A DNA stretch of 64,000 bases, from the NCBI GenBank assembly GCA_021399435.1, contig JAJTUP010000115.1:96275-160274 (forward strand), in the 5' to 3' direction. This document shows positions 31,018 through 42,135 of this stretch, piece by piece (position 1 is the first letter of the stretch; each line of letters starts with the position of its first letter). The notes below the pieces were generated by a model that did no database searches, was not told where the DNA came from, and saw nothing but the letters and a program-made list of their open reading frames with translations. The position numbers and the translations under genes are program-made. The DNA is from Diaporthe sp. PMI_573. Its lineage: Eukaryota > Ascomycota > Sordariomycetes > Diaporthales > Diaporthaceae.

Positions 31018-31873
31018 ATGCTCTTTTCAAAGATCAAGCCGATTCTGTCCTTGTTTGTTGTGGCAGCCGGTGCAGATTTGGGGAAGGGCTACACACACGA
31101 CCCATGTGTCACGCCAACCCTGCCGAGTACGGGGTGTAAGCCGCTCACTTATCGAGACGAAAACTGTAGACTAACTCGTAGCAGCAATCGACCTCCCTGC
31201 GCCCAGCATGAACCTTACGGTCACCTATGTTGCCCTCGGCCACGGCATCCAAAACTATACATGTGCCTCCGAAAACGCAACAGCCATTCCTATTGGAGCC
31301 CTTGCCGTTCTTTACGACATTACTCCCGTGTACCCTGGCATAAGCAGCATCAGCCTATCAGCCGAAGATTTCAACGATCTCTCCGCAAATGTGCTGTGGA
31401 AGACAGCAATCCCACTCAACCTCATCGACGCAGCAGCCCAAGGCCCCGGCTCCCCCCTCCCCGAATCCCACTACCAGGCCGACGCCGCAAACCCGTTCCC
31501 CGCCTCGCCCTCGGACCTCGGACTCGGCGGCATCAGAGCCAAGTTCCTGGGTTTCCACTACTTTGACGCAGAATCGGCGCCTACATTCGACCTGGTCGGC
31601 AGCGCGGACCCGGTGGGCCTGTTCTTTAGCGGGGAGAAGACGGGCGATGTTAAGGCGCCAGCAGACGCGGACAAAGGCGTGCTACGCACTGGCGCGATCG
31701 ATTGGCTACAGCTTGGCGACAACGGGCGAGGCCTTAGCAGGGATGTCGCCCTGGTGTACCGCGTCGTTACTGCCGGCGGTGTTGCACAGGCGTGCTCGGT
31801 CAGCGGGGCGAACGATCCTGGTCAGGCGCTAAGCGTACCGTATACTGCCCAGTACTGGTTCTATAGTGCTTGA
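31018..31873 (+). CDS. Secreted DUF3455-family protein, two exons
   Basis: Exon 1 is 31018-31135 and exon 2 is 31182-31873. The 46-nt intron has GTAAGC, a CTAAC branch site and TAG, and restores one frame of 269 residues. The N-terminus MLFSKIKPILSLFVVAAG is a signal peptide, so the product is probably secreted. The body matches DUF3455: the opening block LPAPSMNLTVTYVALGHG, GIQNYTC, GALAVLYDI, the middle VGLFFSG, AIDWLQL, the block VYRVVTAGGVA, and the terminal YTAQYWFYSA. The biochemical role of this family is not established. The gene is complete and shows no frameshift. Confidence 0.85.
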
Positions 31874-32923
31874 GAACTGTTTAATCGTGAAAAAAAACAA
31901 ATATCTGAACCGGCGAAGTATTTTTCAAAAAAAAATAAAATAGTCTGCTCATTCTACAAGTTGGGGCCAGCAGGAAGGTAACGAGGAAGAAGGTCCAAAT
32001 CGACCCAAATGCGGTCATTGCAGGCATTGAGGCTATTCGGAGGTCATCGTGCCGGCAATTCTTACGGTGGCACTGATAAAACGTCTCCGATCCCAAACTC
32101 AACCATCAACAGCGGTGCCTGGAATAGTTTCCCTCAACATGGGATCAAAAATACGTGAGACCCGTGTCATTACGCAACTGCGAGCTGAGGATCTTAAGGA
32201 AAGTGAGGATAAACTTGAGGAGTATGAGGACAGACTTGAGGACATCAACGCCTCATCAAAATCATATCATTCTTGTGTTCATCAATCAATTCGGCACCAA
32301 AAACACCCCTAGGCCAAAGAGAAAACGGGTGTCCTTAGACGTTATAGCGATGGCACAAGTCCCTGATGACTCGGGTCTCGAGGCACAGTTGTTTTTACAT
32401 TCTCACGCTTTTCAAAAATAAATACCCTCACCTTCCTTACATATCTTACATTTGGTTCTTCGCACTACATCTTCAAGGACAATGGTATTCCTGTCCTTTG
32501 CCCCCTCAACAGATCTTACTTTACAGTACGGTTTACTGTGGCCTATAGAGCATGAGTAAAAATATTACATTTCCCACATTACAGTACAAGGAGTATATAC
32601 TACAGGACCCCCATATTTATGTTTAATGAATCAGGTACATTTAGCTCTGTAACGGTGAGAGAAGTACCATCGTCTAGGAGGTGGTAGAAACCCACTTGAA
32701 TGGATACTTGTTTCGGTAGTTTCCCATGTGCGTACTATGCAGTACTTCGAAAATTTATCAAAGCACTCTACTGGCTTTTTAAAAGAGCTCACGTTTGTGT
32801 CCTTCGTAGTCAACTAGAAGGACGACATAGAGTTCAGGCAGATCCAGATACGCAGTACCTTAATTTCATACTTATTTATCTTTATGTCCTTTGTCAATCA
32901 TCTAGCCTCTATAGTTAAAATAA
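31874..32923. other. AT-rich stretch without a recognisable gene
   Basis: A frame starting at ATG 32139 encodes IRETRVITQLRAEDLKESED and a short charged helix before stopping; the peptide ETRVITQL also occurs on the minus strand at about 29041-29065, so both may be scraps of one repeat. Otherwise only AT-rich sequence. Confidence 0.4.
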
Positions 32924-33113
32924 GGCTGTTTACCAAGCACGTTTGGAAATTATATGGCCTCCCCACGACAATTGTCTCTGACTGAGGCCCTCAATTTGTG
33001 TCTGAATTCTGGAAACACCTTATCCGCCGCCTGAAGATCTCCGCCACCCTGTCGACCGCTTACCACCCTGAGACTGACGGACAGACTGAGCGCATGAACG
33101 CCGCCCTAGAAAT
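32924..33113 (+). pseudogene. Ty3/gypsy integrase fragment
   Basis: About 60 codons of the integrase core: KHVWKLYGLPTTIVSD, then a TGA stop where an arginine codon is usual in this family, then [12 protein letters not shown] and the block [15 protein letters not shown]. The homology ends at about 33113. No LTR, polymerase or other part of the element is near. The stop fits a CGA to TGA transition, as expected from cytosine deamination or RIP. The following 33340-33520 is very AT-rich. Confidence 0.85.
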
Positions 33114-34244
33114 TTGAATATTGACCAGCTTTTTTCCTCCCTTGTCGTGCTCAGAAGCGTGGTTAATGTAGCGGCTGAGATTGCCATATATGGCCGCGTC
33201 TACCCAGATGTCTTCGTAGTCCAGGAGCGTGAACAAGTAACTGCTGTGTCTGGAGTCGTCGAAAACGTCGCCGCGTCGTGCTTCTCGACGGACACCTCGT
33301 CGTGCGAGATCAATTCCCCAGCGGGATGAGCTCTAAAGCATCATCATAAGCAAGGTTAACGGTAAGGAAGCTATCACTGATAACGAAATATCCTAAGTAA
33401 CCAGTTTTTATAATGCATGATTAAACAAGAATATATAGCTAGCTTTATAGAACTAGGTCGAGATTAAGCTATATATAAGTTAGCAAGATATAGCTAATTT
33501 CCTCTATAAGTAATACTGTCTGACTGCGGGACTGATGACGGTGTGTCCCCTTGGAGCTGATTTTAGAGTTCAAATACTCGCACCCAAAATACAGTAAAAG
33601 GGTCTCTTCGTTTAAGCATAAAAACCACCCAGTAACAACTCCCCAGGAGGCGCTAAGAATATACTGCTGTATTTTTCAATGTACTTTTAGAAATGCATGG
33701 TACGGCGGACATGGAAAAGGCCCCACGGAACCAAAAAAACGAAGACACGTTCGACGGCTATGAACCAATGGAATCAGCTCGGACGCGATGCCACGGCAAC
33801 CGCGACGCGATGTGGTGTGCAACAACAAAAGAAGGAGGCTGGCAACGGCTGCGGAGCTAAACACGATTGGTCGATGGTGTTCTTGGCCCGGGATGTTTAC
33901 CCTAGAAAGACGGGAAGCTCCGCCATCTAGAAGGATGACCGGGATCATTGGCAGGGCTGCCTGGATGGAAGCTCGGCGATTGACATCGTATTCAATGCTA
34001 CGCAGGAAACCATGTCTCGGACTAGGCACAGGTCAAATGCGCTCCCTCGAGCAAACCGGTGGACTACCGGTATGCGAACCACAGAGGCACTTAAATACTC
34101 TGCTGTTTACTCCTCTCACCTAGAAGTTGGCTTCTCCCTCGATCGGTCTTTTGTTCTTTTCCATCCATTCAGCTAGCCTTCCTACCGTCGAAAAAACATC
34201 CTCAGACACTCAGACGACACTACAACTCAAACTCGGGTGCCAAA
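33114..34244. other. Non-coding, partly very AT-rich; upstream region of the oxygenase gene
   Basis: No gene supported. 33340-33520 is strongly AT-rich with repeated ATATAGCTA words. 34080-34240, immediately before the oxygenase start, is CT-rich, as is common upstream of fungal genes. Confidence 0.4.
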
Positions 34245-37200
34245 ATGGGGAGTGATTCGGAGGATAGTTCACTCTCCGAGTACGAACAACCAAGCGAAGA
34301 CGAAGCTAACTTCCGACAAACTCTCCTCGAGCGCATCGACGAAATTCAAACGACAGGATCCTTTGCAACTGGCAATGTTCTTGATTCCTGCCCAATCCCA
34401 GGCATTTGCGTGGATGGCGGCGAGCCTATCGCCCTACCGCTGTCGGAAGAGGCAGCTCAAAACCTCGCCAGCAAAAGTGACAAGGCACCCTTTGGCAAGC
34501 GCAGAAGAACACTAGTGGACGAGACGGTGAGAAAGACGCTGCAGATTAGCGCAGAGAGAATCAGCTTCCAGAACCCACAATGGGACGGTTTTGTCAACAA
34601 ACTTGTCCAGCGTGTTGCTCATGAGCTTGGAGTACCACCTGCTCCTAACGGGAACAATGTTCGTGCCGAGCTATACAAGCACCTTCTCTACGAACCAGGA
34701 GCCATGTTCAAGCCTCACAAAGAGTAGGTCAATATGCGTCCCGGCACATAGCACCGTAACGGAGGGCTGACAGTCTAGGATAGTACTGAGAAGAATCCGG
34801 GCATGTTTGGAACCCTAGTTATCTGCCTTCCTTCAGAACATACAGGCGGTGCGGTATGCTTGCAGCATGGGAAAGATTCAATGGAACTATCTACCGCTGA
34901 GACGTCAGCGTATGGTTCCTACTACCTTGCTTGGTATGCAGACGTCACCCACGAGGTAAGTTATCTTCTTGGCTTTAAGACGACTTAGTACTCACTGGTA
35001 CAAAGATCAAGCCAGTTCAGACAGGATACCGGTGGGCTCTTACGTATAACCTCATCATAGATTACGAGAGCTCTCGCCTATCAGCCTCGGTGCTAGATTC
35101 TCAGATCCAAAGTCTAGTAGAGCCCTGTCATCGTGGGAAATGCTACAATGTCCGCCAGACTTTCTTGTCTATCCTCTCAATCATCAGTACACACCGAGAA
35201 ACTTGCGTCTTTCTAGCCTGAAAGGCCTCGATTACCAGCACGCTCGCTGCCTTGCCGACAGCTGTGACCGGCACGGAAAATTCTACCTGTTTCTTGCCCA
35301 GCTCGATAAGTACAGGTGTTGGCCAAACGACGAGGACGGTAGATCCAACTTGACACGCCGGACATATCTGCACCACGTCTGCAGCCTCGAGGGCTTCGAG
35401 CTATCTCCACTAGAGGTGGACATAGATAGAACCTCGCTTTTGGACTCCATAAACTATAAAAGAGACCCGGACTTTCGCGCCGGTGGAGAATATATGGGAA
35501 ATCAACATGAAGATATAGAGGAAACCTACTCGGATATGGTAAGCTTTCTGATGTCGAAGCAACGTAACATCACGAGCATGACGATGCTGACAATGGTTGT
35601 TTAATGTCAGGTGCTTGTTATTGTCCGGGCAGACTCCCTGCACGCCCCCCTCTTTGACCCGAGTTCTCCTCAAGACGTAGACAGAGTTATGAGGCATTTA
35701 CGGGCGGGTATCAACTACAACACTAAGACGACGCTGCAAAAGATACTTGTTCGCCTTTGCCGCATAACCTTGGATCAAGGGTTTGCCGACGAAGTGGCGA
35801 ACGATGTGTACCTCGGTTATGCTGCAGTCACCGCTGCGTTTCTCGGCGATTGGCCCCTCTTCGAGGAAGCGCGGGAGAAGACTCTCAAGGCCTGGGATTA
35901 TGGCTCTTGGTCTGCACTCGGTGGACTGATTGATCTCCAGGATCCCCCGATTGAGATAGACGAGTAAGACCCGCCACAACATCACTGAACTCCTTATTGG
36001 ATATGCCGCTAACATGCACGCCCTCTCTAGTATCTTCAAATCCTTGACAAAATGCGGCACGTTCTGCGGTGTCTACAAGGGTCTAACCCATTTCTACAAC
36101 GGGTTTTGTGGAAGCCACCTTAGCCAAAAAGACCCAGCAAAGGCGGAGTACGGGAAGCAGTGGTACAGCGACAAACTGATCAAGACGCTTGATATGTGCG
36201 ACACTTCCATGGGAGAGAAAGACGCTGCCACAATCAAGGAAATTGTTTTGGACCTGATCATCCAATACACACCAGAACAGCGGTAAGAGAATCCGAGTCC
36301 CTCTGTATCTGTGTTTTGGCATCCTCTTCCGACCAAGTCATTCGAGTTCCCAACGACAAATCGAATTTCCACAACTAACCGCTCATAGAAAGAAGATAGA
36401 CAAAGCAGTCACGGACTTTGTTGACAGGTTCAAAGAAGTCAAGGAGTTCGTGAATGCACTGAATGTCGAGCTCCTCCTCGAACTATCGGATCCGAAAAAT
36501 GTCCGGAAGGAATTTCTTCGCGACCTATTTCGTATCATTTCAGAATTCGCAATCTCGACGTTCGACTTCGAACTCTACTACGCATACGTGAAGCGTCTAT
36601 ACTACAGCAACACCAACGTACTCATTCGAGATTTCTACAACCAAGCATTGGCGCACAACAAGGGCTTAGCTTCCAATCTGTTGCGGCAGCTTTCAGCCCA
36701 GGCTCCCAATGCCGAGAAGAATACAGTGCTGGGAGTTCTATCGCCGCTGATGAAAGAACTGCTTCCATCGTTGGATACAGGTTCCCTGGAGGTGCAGACC
36801 TGCTTCAAGTCGCTCGTGGAAGCCTACATTACCAAGACCGTGGGCAAAGAGCCGTCAAAGCCAAAAGACTGGGCTCGGCCGGCGGAAGTGTACGGGTGCT
36901 ATTCTGGGTGTAAGGCGTGTCCAGAGCTGAACGCCTTCCTAAAGGACCCCGAAGCGAAGGGAAAAACGATAGCCCTGACTGCTGACGACCAAAGACACGT
37001 TAAATGGCACTTCGGCTATCTAGAGAGGAACGGGGATCGCGAGGGTGAAGTCCGCTATACGAAGACGTTGAAAGGGTGGGAAAAACGCCACCGCAACTGG
37101 GTGTTGGATGGCGAAGCGGCACAAGAGAAGCTCCAAGAGCTGCCAAAGGACGCCCTGAAACAAGCACTCGGCGACAAGTACGACACGCTCATGGCGCTCG

Positions 37201-37355
37201 ACCTGGTCAGGATCGACAGGGCCACTGCCCAAGGTCCTAACAAGGCCCAGCCACCCTCACGACCAAAACGCAAGAAGGGCAAGGACGCAAACAACACTGC
37301 GCCTGTGAGGACTTCGAAGCGCGCGCGGCGCGGCGGAGAAAAGATCGAAGGCTGA
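34245..37355 (+). CDS. 2-oxoglutarate/Fe(II)-dependent oxygenase (prolyl-4-hydroxylase-like), one frameshift
   Basis: Six exons: 34245-34723, 34784-34955, 35006-35538, 35611-35963, 36031-36282 and 36389-37355, all with GT-AG introns of 50-106 nt. The iron-binding HxD is H158 and D160 (FKPHKD), split by intron 1. The distal histidine is H216 (DVTHE) and the 2-oxoglutarate-binding arginine is R226 (TGYRW). The long C-terminal part is not recognised, and it ends in a basic nuclear-type signal (RPKRKKGK, SKRARRG), so a nuclear role is possible. In exon 3 the frame changes near 35118 by one missing base; elsewhere the exons fit and total about 918 codons. It is either a single consensus error or a fresh pseudogene. 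Confidence 0.85.
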
Positions 37356-37617
37356 GAGATGTGAAGAAGGCGGAGGGAAAAGCGGCTGATGGAGACTGCA
37401 CATGGGACATGAGAGCCCACATGAGACATGAGTGGCGTAGTAGAGTTCCATATGTGAAATATGTTATTTCTCCCTTCCGTTCTCAGCAGCACGTCTTGGT
37501 TCCACAGCGGTTGGCGATCCAGATGTGGTCGCCGTTTAGCCAGCAATCGCGTTCGCTTCAGGGGGTCTCTTCGCTTCCAGCCTCGTCGCCGGGGTAGAGC
37601 GTGACATCTGTTGCGTG
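37356..37617. other. Intergenic, no gene seen
   Basis: Short region between the oxygenase stop and the left end of the miniature element; presumably contains the oxygenase 3' UTR. Confidence 0.4.
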
Positions 37618-38786
37618 CAGGGCTCCTAATAGTGCAACCAGTGCGTGTGAAAGCCTCAAACTGCTCATTTAGTGCGTTTGCCTTGGTCACACTAAACTGC
37701 CAGTCCGTTTGACTTAGCTACACTGAACTGCCAGTTTGCCTGAGATATGCCAACTGAACTATTGGTCCATCCGTCAAGGTTGAAACTAAACTACAGTGCA
37801 AACTGTAGTTTACACTATTAGTCCGAACATAATAGCCCCACTTGCGGCTGGGCACTCCCCGTGCCTCTCAGGCTGCCTCCTGTGGGCTCCTGTCTTCAAT
37901 AAGAACGATAGATAGCCTTTTGGGCGGACTGTAATTGACTTAATCTGCGCTTTGGGATGGGACGTAGTCAGTAATCGAACCACGTTGACACAGAAACTGG
38001 GGGCCATGATTGGTACGATACACGTTACTCGACCGGACACAACAATCTACCATTCTATCTCAGACTACGATGGAATCGATACGAAACAGAAGCTCTGAGC
38101 AAGCCAGTGGTTATAATCTCACTAGTTTGACTGTGATTCTCAAAGAGATTAGCGTGATTGGCATCTCAACGGCTTCGCTCAGGACGATGCAATCCCAGCC
38201 CAACCTACCCTACAGGTATTGGATAGAAGTTACCTGGTACCCCGCCTATCTGTAATGGCAGGGTTGGTATCTCTTAACTCGTCGGCTTAAGGTTCGCCAC
38301 TGAGATAACACACACTTCATCGTCTCTCAGGCAGTACATGCTTCTTGCAATCAGCCAGATAGCCCATTCCAAAGCTACAAAATTAGGATACTGTTGAACA
38401 TGTAAGTTTTAGGACGGATGGTTTTAGTTGCGACAAACACGGTACACTGGCTGTATTTGTTGACACTCCTTTAGCGCCATCTTTGAAACCCCGCGGCGCG
38501 CGCTCTCGACGCATTGGACCGCGTACGTCCTGGCTGGGTACTCCGCAGTGGGCCACAAACTTGGCTTGGGCGCACTAATAGTGCCACCGTTAGTCTGCGG
38601 CCCTCGCACTGAACTACTGGTCAGTCTGGTCGAGTTACACTGGACTATCAGTGTGGTCCGAGAGGCCTACACTGAACCATCAGAGTCCGAGAGACGTCGC
38701 ACTGAACCAATAGTGCATGGACTATTAGTCTGGACTACAGTGTGCACTAATAGTGCTCTTAATGGTCCGCACTATTAGGAGCCCTG
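37618..38786. mobile_element. hAT-like non-autonomous element, 1.17 kb
   Basis: Ends are the inverted pair CAGGGCTCCTAATAGTGC. For about 200 bases inside both ends, short motifs such as CACTGAACT(A/G)C, ACTATTAGTCC and their inverse recur many times in both orientations, the subterminal repeat pattern of hAT elements. No transposase is encoded; the central ORFs are not convincing. The 8 bases outside each end (GTTGCGTG, GGAACAAC) do not match, so the target duplication has been lost or rearranged. Confidence 0.7.
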
Positions 38787-39085
38787 GGAACAACTGTTGG
38801 CAGACAGTACTGTGTCAGAAGACCTGTTGTGCAATGTCTCTTTTTCGGTTATCTAATGGTTAACTCGGAATTCTGCAGATCGAGAGGAGGCGGTACATTG
38901 TAGCAGGTCAGCACGCTCGCCAATTGCAAAAAGACTGTGGACGCCTCTTGCCCCTCCCAAGGCACAGTGATAACCTCTTGTTCACGACATTTACGATACT
39001 CCCCTACCTGAATCCCACGACCAAAGAGATTCAGGAGAGCTTCACGTGTCGCGCCATCTTCGCCATCAAGCCCAGGGTTGCCGGA
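38787..39085. other. Intergenic, no gene seen
   Basis: No feature beyond the upstream part of an open frame that continues into the ORF at 39086. Confidence 0.35.
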
Positions 39086-39466
39086 ATGTCAGAAGCTTCG
39101 TACCCTCTCCTTCTAACTGGGAGCCAGCCGCACGTTCAATCCCACTTCGAAAGCAGCCCTTGCCCACGTCGGCCAACATCCTCCTCTTCATTCTCAGCAA
39201 CTCCAAGCTCTTTCTTCTCGACAGTACCTTCCATTCCTGCCGGAGAAATCGATCTCGAAGCCAGCCCGAGCCACAGTGAGATTACGTCTTTTCTGCATCA
39301 CATCTTCAAACATAGCCTTGATCCATCTGTGCTTCACAGACCCGGGAATACCTGCGATAAGGCGGCAAAGATCAGAACGGCAATTGGGAAACACTATTAC
39401 TTCACTTACGAGATCCTCAAATATATCGGGCGACATACAAGAGTACCAATCCTCGAGAGACTTTGA
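39086..39466 (+). CDS. Small ORF of unknown function
   Basis: 126 residues from ATG at 39086 (the frame is open back to 38924). The N-terminal half is serine- and proline-rich. The C-terminal half (HSEITSFLHHIFKHSLDPSV and on) could be helical. No family recognised. It overlaps, on the opposite strand, the end of the frame that follows the sirtuin remnant, so one of the two is not real. Confidence 0.25.
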   Translation: MSEASYPLLLTGSQPHVQSHFESSPCPRRPTSSSSFSATPSSFFSTVPSIPAGEIDLEASPSHSEITSFLHHIFKHSLDPSVLHRPGNTCDKAAKIRTAIGKHYYFTYEILKYIGRHTRVPILERL

Positions 39467-39781
39467 GAAGCTTTACGGTCCCCACAAATCATTTTCGTCT
39501 GGCATTGAGAGAGGCGGCTGCGCCCGCGCACACTGCTGTGAACGGCCATTTGGGTTGGCGCCATCCATTTTGAAGGTGACGCGGGTATCTCCTCTGTATG
39601 TGGTAATGCTTCCAACAGTGTCGCACTGTTACCTCGGGCGACCTCTATAGTCCCTGCTGGAAGGGTATGTTCCGAGGTAAAAACGGCGTCTGTTATGATC
39701 AACGAAGGATTGTAATTGCTGTTCTCCGGAGGACCCATCTTTGTGAGCATTTTGCCTGGAGAAGTTGACGTTGTAGTAGAA

Positions 39782-40703
39782 TCCTGGTTGTCGCACTCCC
39801 AACGGGGTAGATCCAACCAAGCAGCGAGTTTGTCAGAGGTGCCACGAACGACAAAATCCCACAGCCTGCTTGGTGTTTGGGTGCTCATGATCCAAGTTCA
39901 GCCAGGCCGTCACTCCGTCGCCTTTTGCACGTGCCGCATGACAAAGGCGTGTAACAAGTTTCCGAATATCTGGAATCATTAAACTCGTACCGACAACAAT
40001 AACCGCGTCTGGTTCGCTGTCCATTGGCCGCGCGAGTTGAGTCAGTCTCTTCGCATATATCACACAATGGTGGCTCAGGCCCCTTGAATAGTGAGCTGTT
40101 GAGCTTGCTAATACGGTGACATTTTGTGACATTCCATCTTGTCAAGGTTACCATGTAGCTGGATTGTAACTGGCCAGGGCTCTTTTTCAGGTAGCGGTGT
40201 GTGAGTTGCCAAAGGTTGAAGAGAGACTTCGAGGCCGTCAATATTTTGCGTGTAGAGGCAGCGCAAACGGCCCTGACTTGCTATGGTCGCTAGCATATAG
40301 TGGAACGGAGTATAGTTCGCTTTTTCCTTTAGGCGCACAAGGTGCTGGATCATTTCATGGAATGCCTCGGTAGATTCGTCATGATTGTAGACTGAAGCAT
40401 CGAAAAGCTGCTTGCCGTTGGCCGTAGTTTTGAAAATTCCATCCTTGGATCGGAAATCTGCTACTGTCATGTCAATCAGCTAGGGGTCCAGGGAAAATCA
40501 CATATTACTGTGGACGTACTTCCTGCGGAGACAGATATTCCAGCTCCTACAATGACCACAATGTTTTTCTTTTCGCGCAGAATTGTAAGCAATGGCTGCA
40601 GCGAAGCGCGTGTCGTATCATCCTCCTGGTCAAGATCGACATGTACGGTAGGGCGACGTGCGTTCGATTCAATCCTCCGCCTTTTAAGCGTGCAGAGTTC
40701 TTG
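39782..40703 (-). pseudogene. Sirtuin (NAD-dependent deacylase) with multiple frame breaks
   Basis: Minus strand. Exon 1 ends at 40520 after IVVIVGAGISVSAG, the NAD-binding loop. An intron at 40519-40464 (GTACGT...CAG) joins ADFRSKDGIFKT. Then come CLYTQNIDGLE, the catalytic-histidine block LHGN, two zinc-binding CxxC pairs (CHKC in two frames, CDIC), AVIVVGTSL and finally FVVRGTSDKL. Three breaks interrupt the frame: near 40123 in a run of four A, near 40025 together with the loss of about 30 residues usually present there, and near 39860. No ATG lies in frame upstream. This is a decayed copy, although the domain order is fully recognisable. Confidence 0.85.
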
Positions 40704-40734
40704 TCATATCGACGTATGCCCATAGCAGAGCCAT

Positions 40735-40921
40735 GTACTTGCCAGCAGCGCCACACCAGAAAAGAGACCAGAGTGAGGGGCACTGCAAACGCCCAGTAGA
40801 CCCATAACTTTCCAGACACGACCAAGCCGGTATCGGCGCTAAACGTAAAGAATGACATGCTGAAGATGGCCGAGACAAAGGGCAAGCCTCTTGGTATCTC
40901 CGGAGCTTCGCTCAACCCCTG
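40735..40921 (-). pseudogene. C-terminal fragment of a membrane protein, CorA-like (tentative)
   Basis: An open minus-strand frame with PRGLPFVSAIFSMSFFTF, a short polar loop, then LWVYWAFAVPLTLVSFLVWR, two hydrophobic segments spaced like the end of fungal CorA-type transporter proteins. Nothing upstream encodes the rest. It directly precedes the sirtuin remnant on the same strand. The family call rests on general resemblance only. Confidence 0.35.
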
Positions 40922-41504
40922 TACATGGCCCACACCGTACATCTCATCTGCGTACACCAACTCTCAGCCTACCAGCAAAGTACGTTTTGCAATGGTGAGC
41001 TTGAACCCCTTCGCCGCTTGACCAAAGTTTATGTCGACGATCTGTCCGCCCCGCTCGTCCCTCTAATGGTCTTTGGCTTGTACCAGAAGAGAATCGACAT
41101 CGACATCCACCACGGAAAATATATTTCTCGGCGCGTGCAACACTTCGGGGACAATCTATTCCGTCTGATTCAACTGCGCTATGAAGTCTGGATAGGCTCA
41201 TTGCTCCAACGCGTCAAGGACCTCTCGCTGGATGTGAGAGGGGATATCCGCCTGATCCCAGACCCGCGGTATTTTGCGGCAAACCGTATCCTACCATACT
41301 TTACCGTTGCCAGCTGTCGGCTCGCGGCCTCAAGCCCATGGTGGGACACTACTGATGGAGTCTTGTTCTCGTTAAAAGTACTGTACTTCCGTACGTTGGC
41401 TGAGAATCGCAGGTCCGTTGAGTCAGTGTTGGACATAAGTACATAATGGCGCTATATAGGGCGTGCGGTAACACGCTGCGACCTTGCGGCCCCGTGAGCA
41501 AAAA

Positions 41505-41783
41505 AACAAACTATCACCAAGCAAACTGCCATTAAACAAACTGCCATCAAACAAACTGCCACCAAACAAACTGCCACCAAACACACCAAGCAAACTGCCA
41601 CCAAACAAACTACCAAAAAACAAACTATCATCAAACAAACTGCCAAAAAACAAACTGCCAAAAAACAAACTATCATCAAACAAACTGCCACCAAACAAAC
41701 TGCCACCAAACACACCAAACAAATTGCCATTAAACAAACTGCCACCAAGCAAACTGCCATTAAACAAACTGCCATTAAACAGC
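41505..41783. repeat. Minisatellite of 15-bp units
   Basis: About 18 tandem units of the form CAAACTGCCA(C/T)(C/T)AAA, with variants CAAACTATCATCAAA and CAAACTGCCAAAAAA, and two places where ACACACCAAG is inserted. Because the unit is a multiple of three, all frames stay open and give repetitive peptides (for example NKLPP on the plus strand), which should not be annotated as a protein. It lies directly after a splice donor that ends the Argonaute fragment. Confidence 0.92.
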
Positions 41784-41810
41784 CATCTCGCCCGAAGTAT
41801 GAACGCTTAC

Positions 41811-42098
41811 CAGAAGAGGATTGGTCTGGGTTGATAGACCACCCGTGAGAAGACCATCATTGACGATAGACATTGCGTTGAGCCAGGGCCCGCGGACAGC
41901 AAATCTGATCATGTTTCTGGTCTGGTCGCCGCTGAGCTTCGCCATGGCGCTCTGGCCAGGCAGCACAATGCAAACCTCGGCGGGCAAGTAGGAAGGGTTC
42001 TTTTCCGTGCCAACATTGACCACAGGGTATTCATCGGCACATGTGATGTTGTACGTGTTCTTGAAGTGGTCGTAGACTTTAAACTGACAGATGGTGCC
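41811..42098 (-). pseudogene. Argonaute fragment (end of PAZ domain and linker)
   Basis: About 96 codons on the minus strand: TICQFKVYDHFKNTYNI, then YPVVNVGTEKNPSYLPAEVC, IVLPGQSAMAKLS, DQTRNMIRFAVR and NAMSIVNDGL. This order is characteristic of the PAZ end and L2 linker of fungal Argonautes (QDE-2/AGO type). The piece ends at CTG followed by GTAAGC, a good splice donor, after which comes the minisatellite. No N-terminal, MID or PIWI sequence was found nearby, so it is an isolated fragment. The frame within it is clean. Confidence 0.75.
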
Positions 42099-42135
42099 AG
42101 GATGAAGCGAAAACCTTAAACAAGAAGGGACAGTG

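Noticed and set aside
30828..31139. 103-codon ORF overlapping the DUF3455 gene start
   Set aside because: Different frame from exon 1 of a well-supported spliced gene; no motif.
40660..40690. tRNA-like B-box around GTTCGATTC
   Set aside because: No acceptor stem, A-box or anticodon arm could be folded around it; it lies in the sirtuin remnant.
41505..41783. CRISPR-like array
   Set aside because: Units are contiguous with no unique spacers, and the window is fungal.
41484..41834. Repetitive NKLP protein (plus strand) or AVCL protein (minus strand)
   Set aside because: Both come from a 15-bp minisatellite whose period is a multiple of three; open frames are expected without selection.
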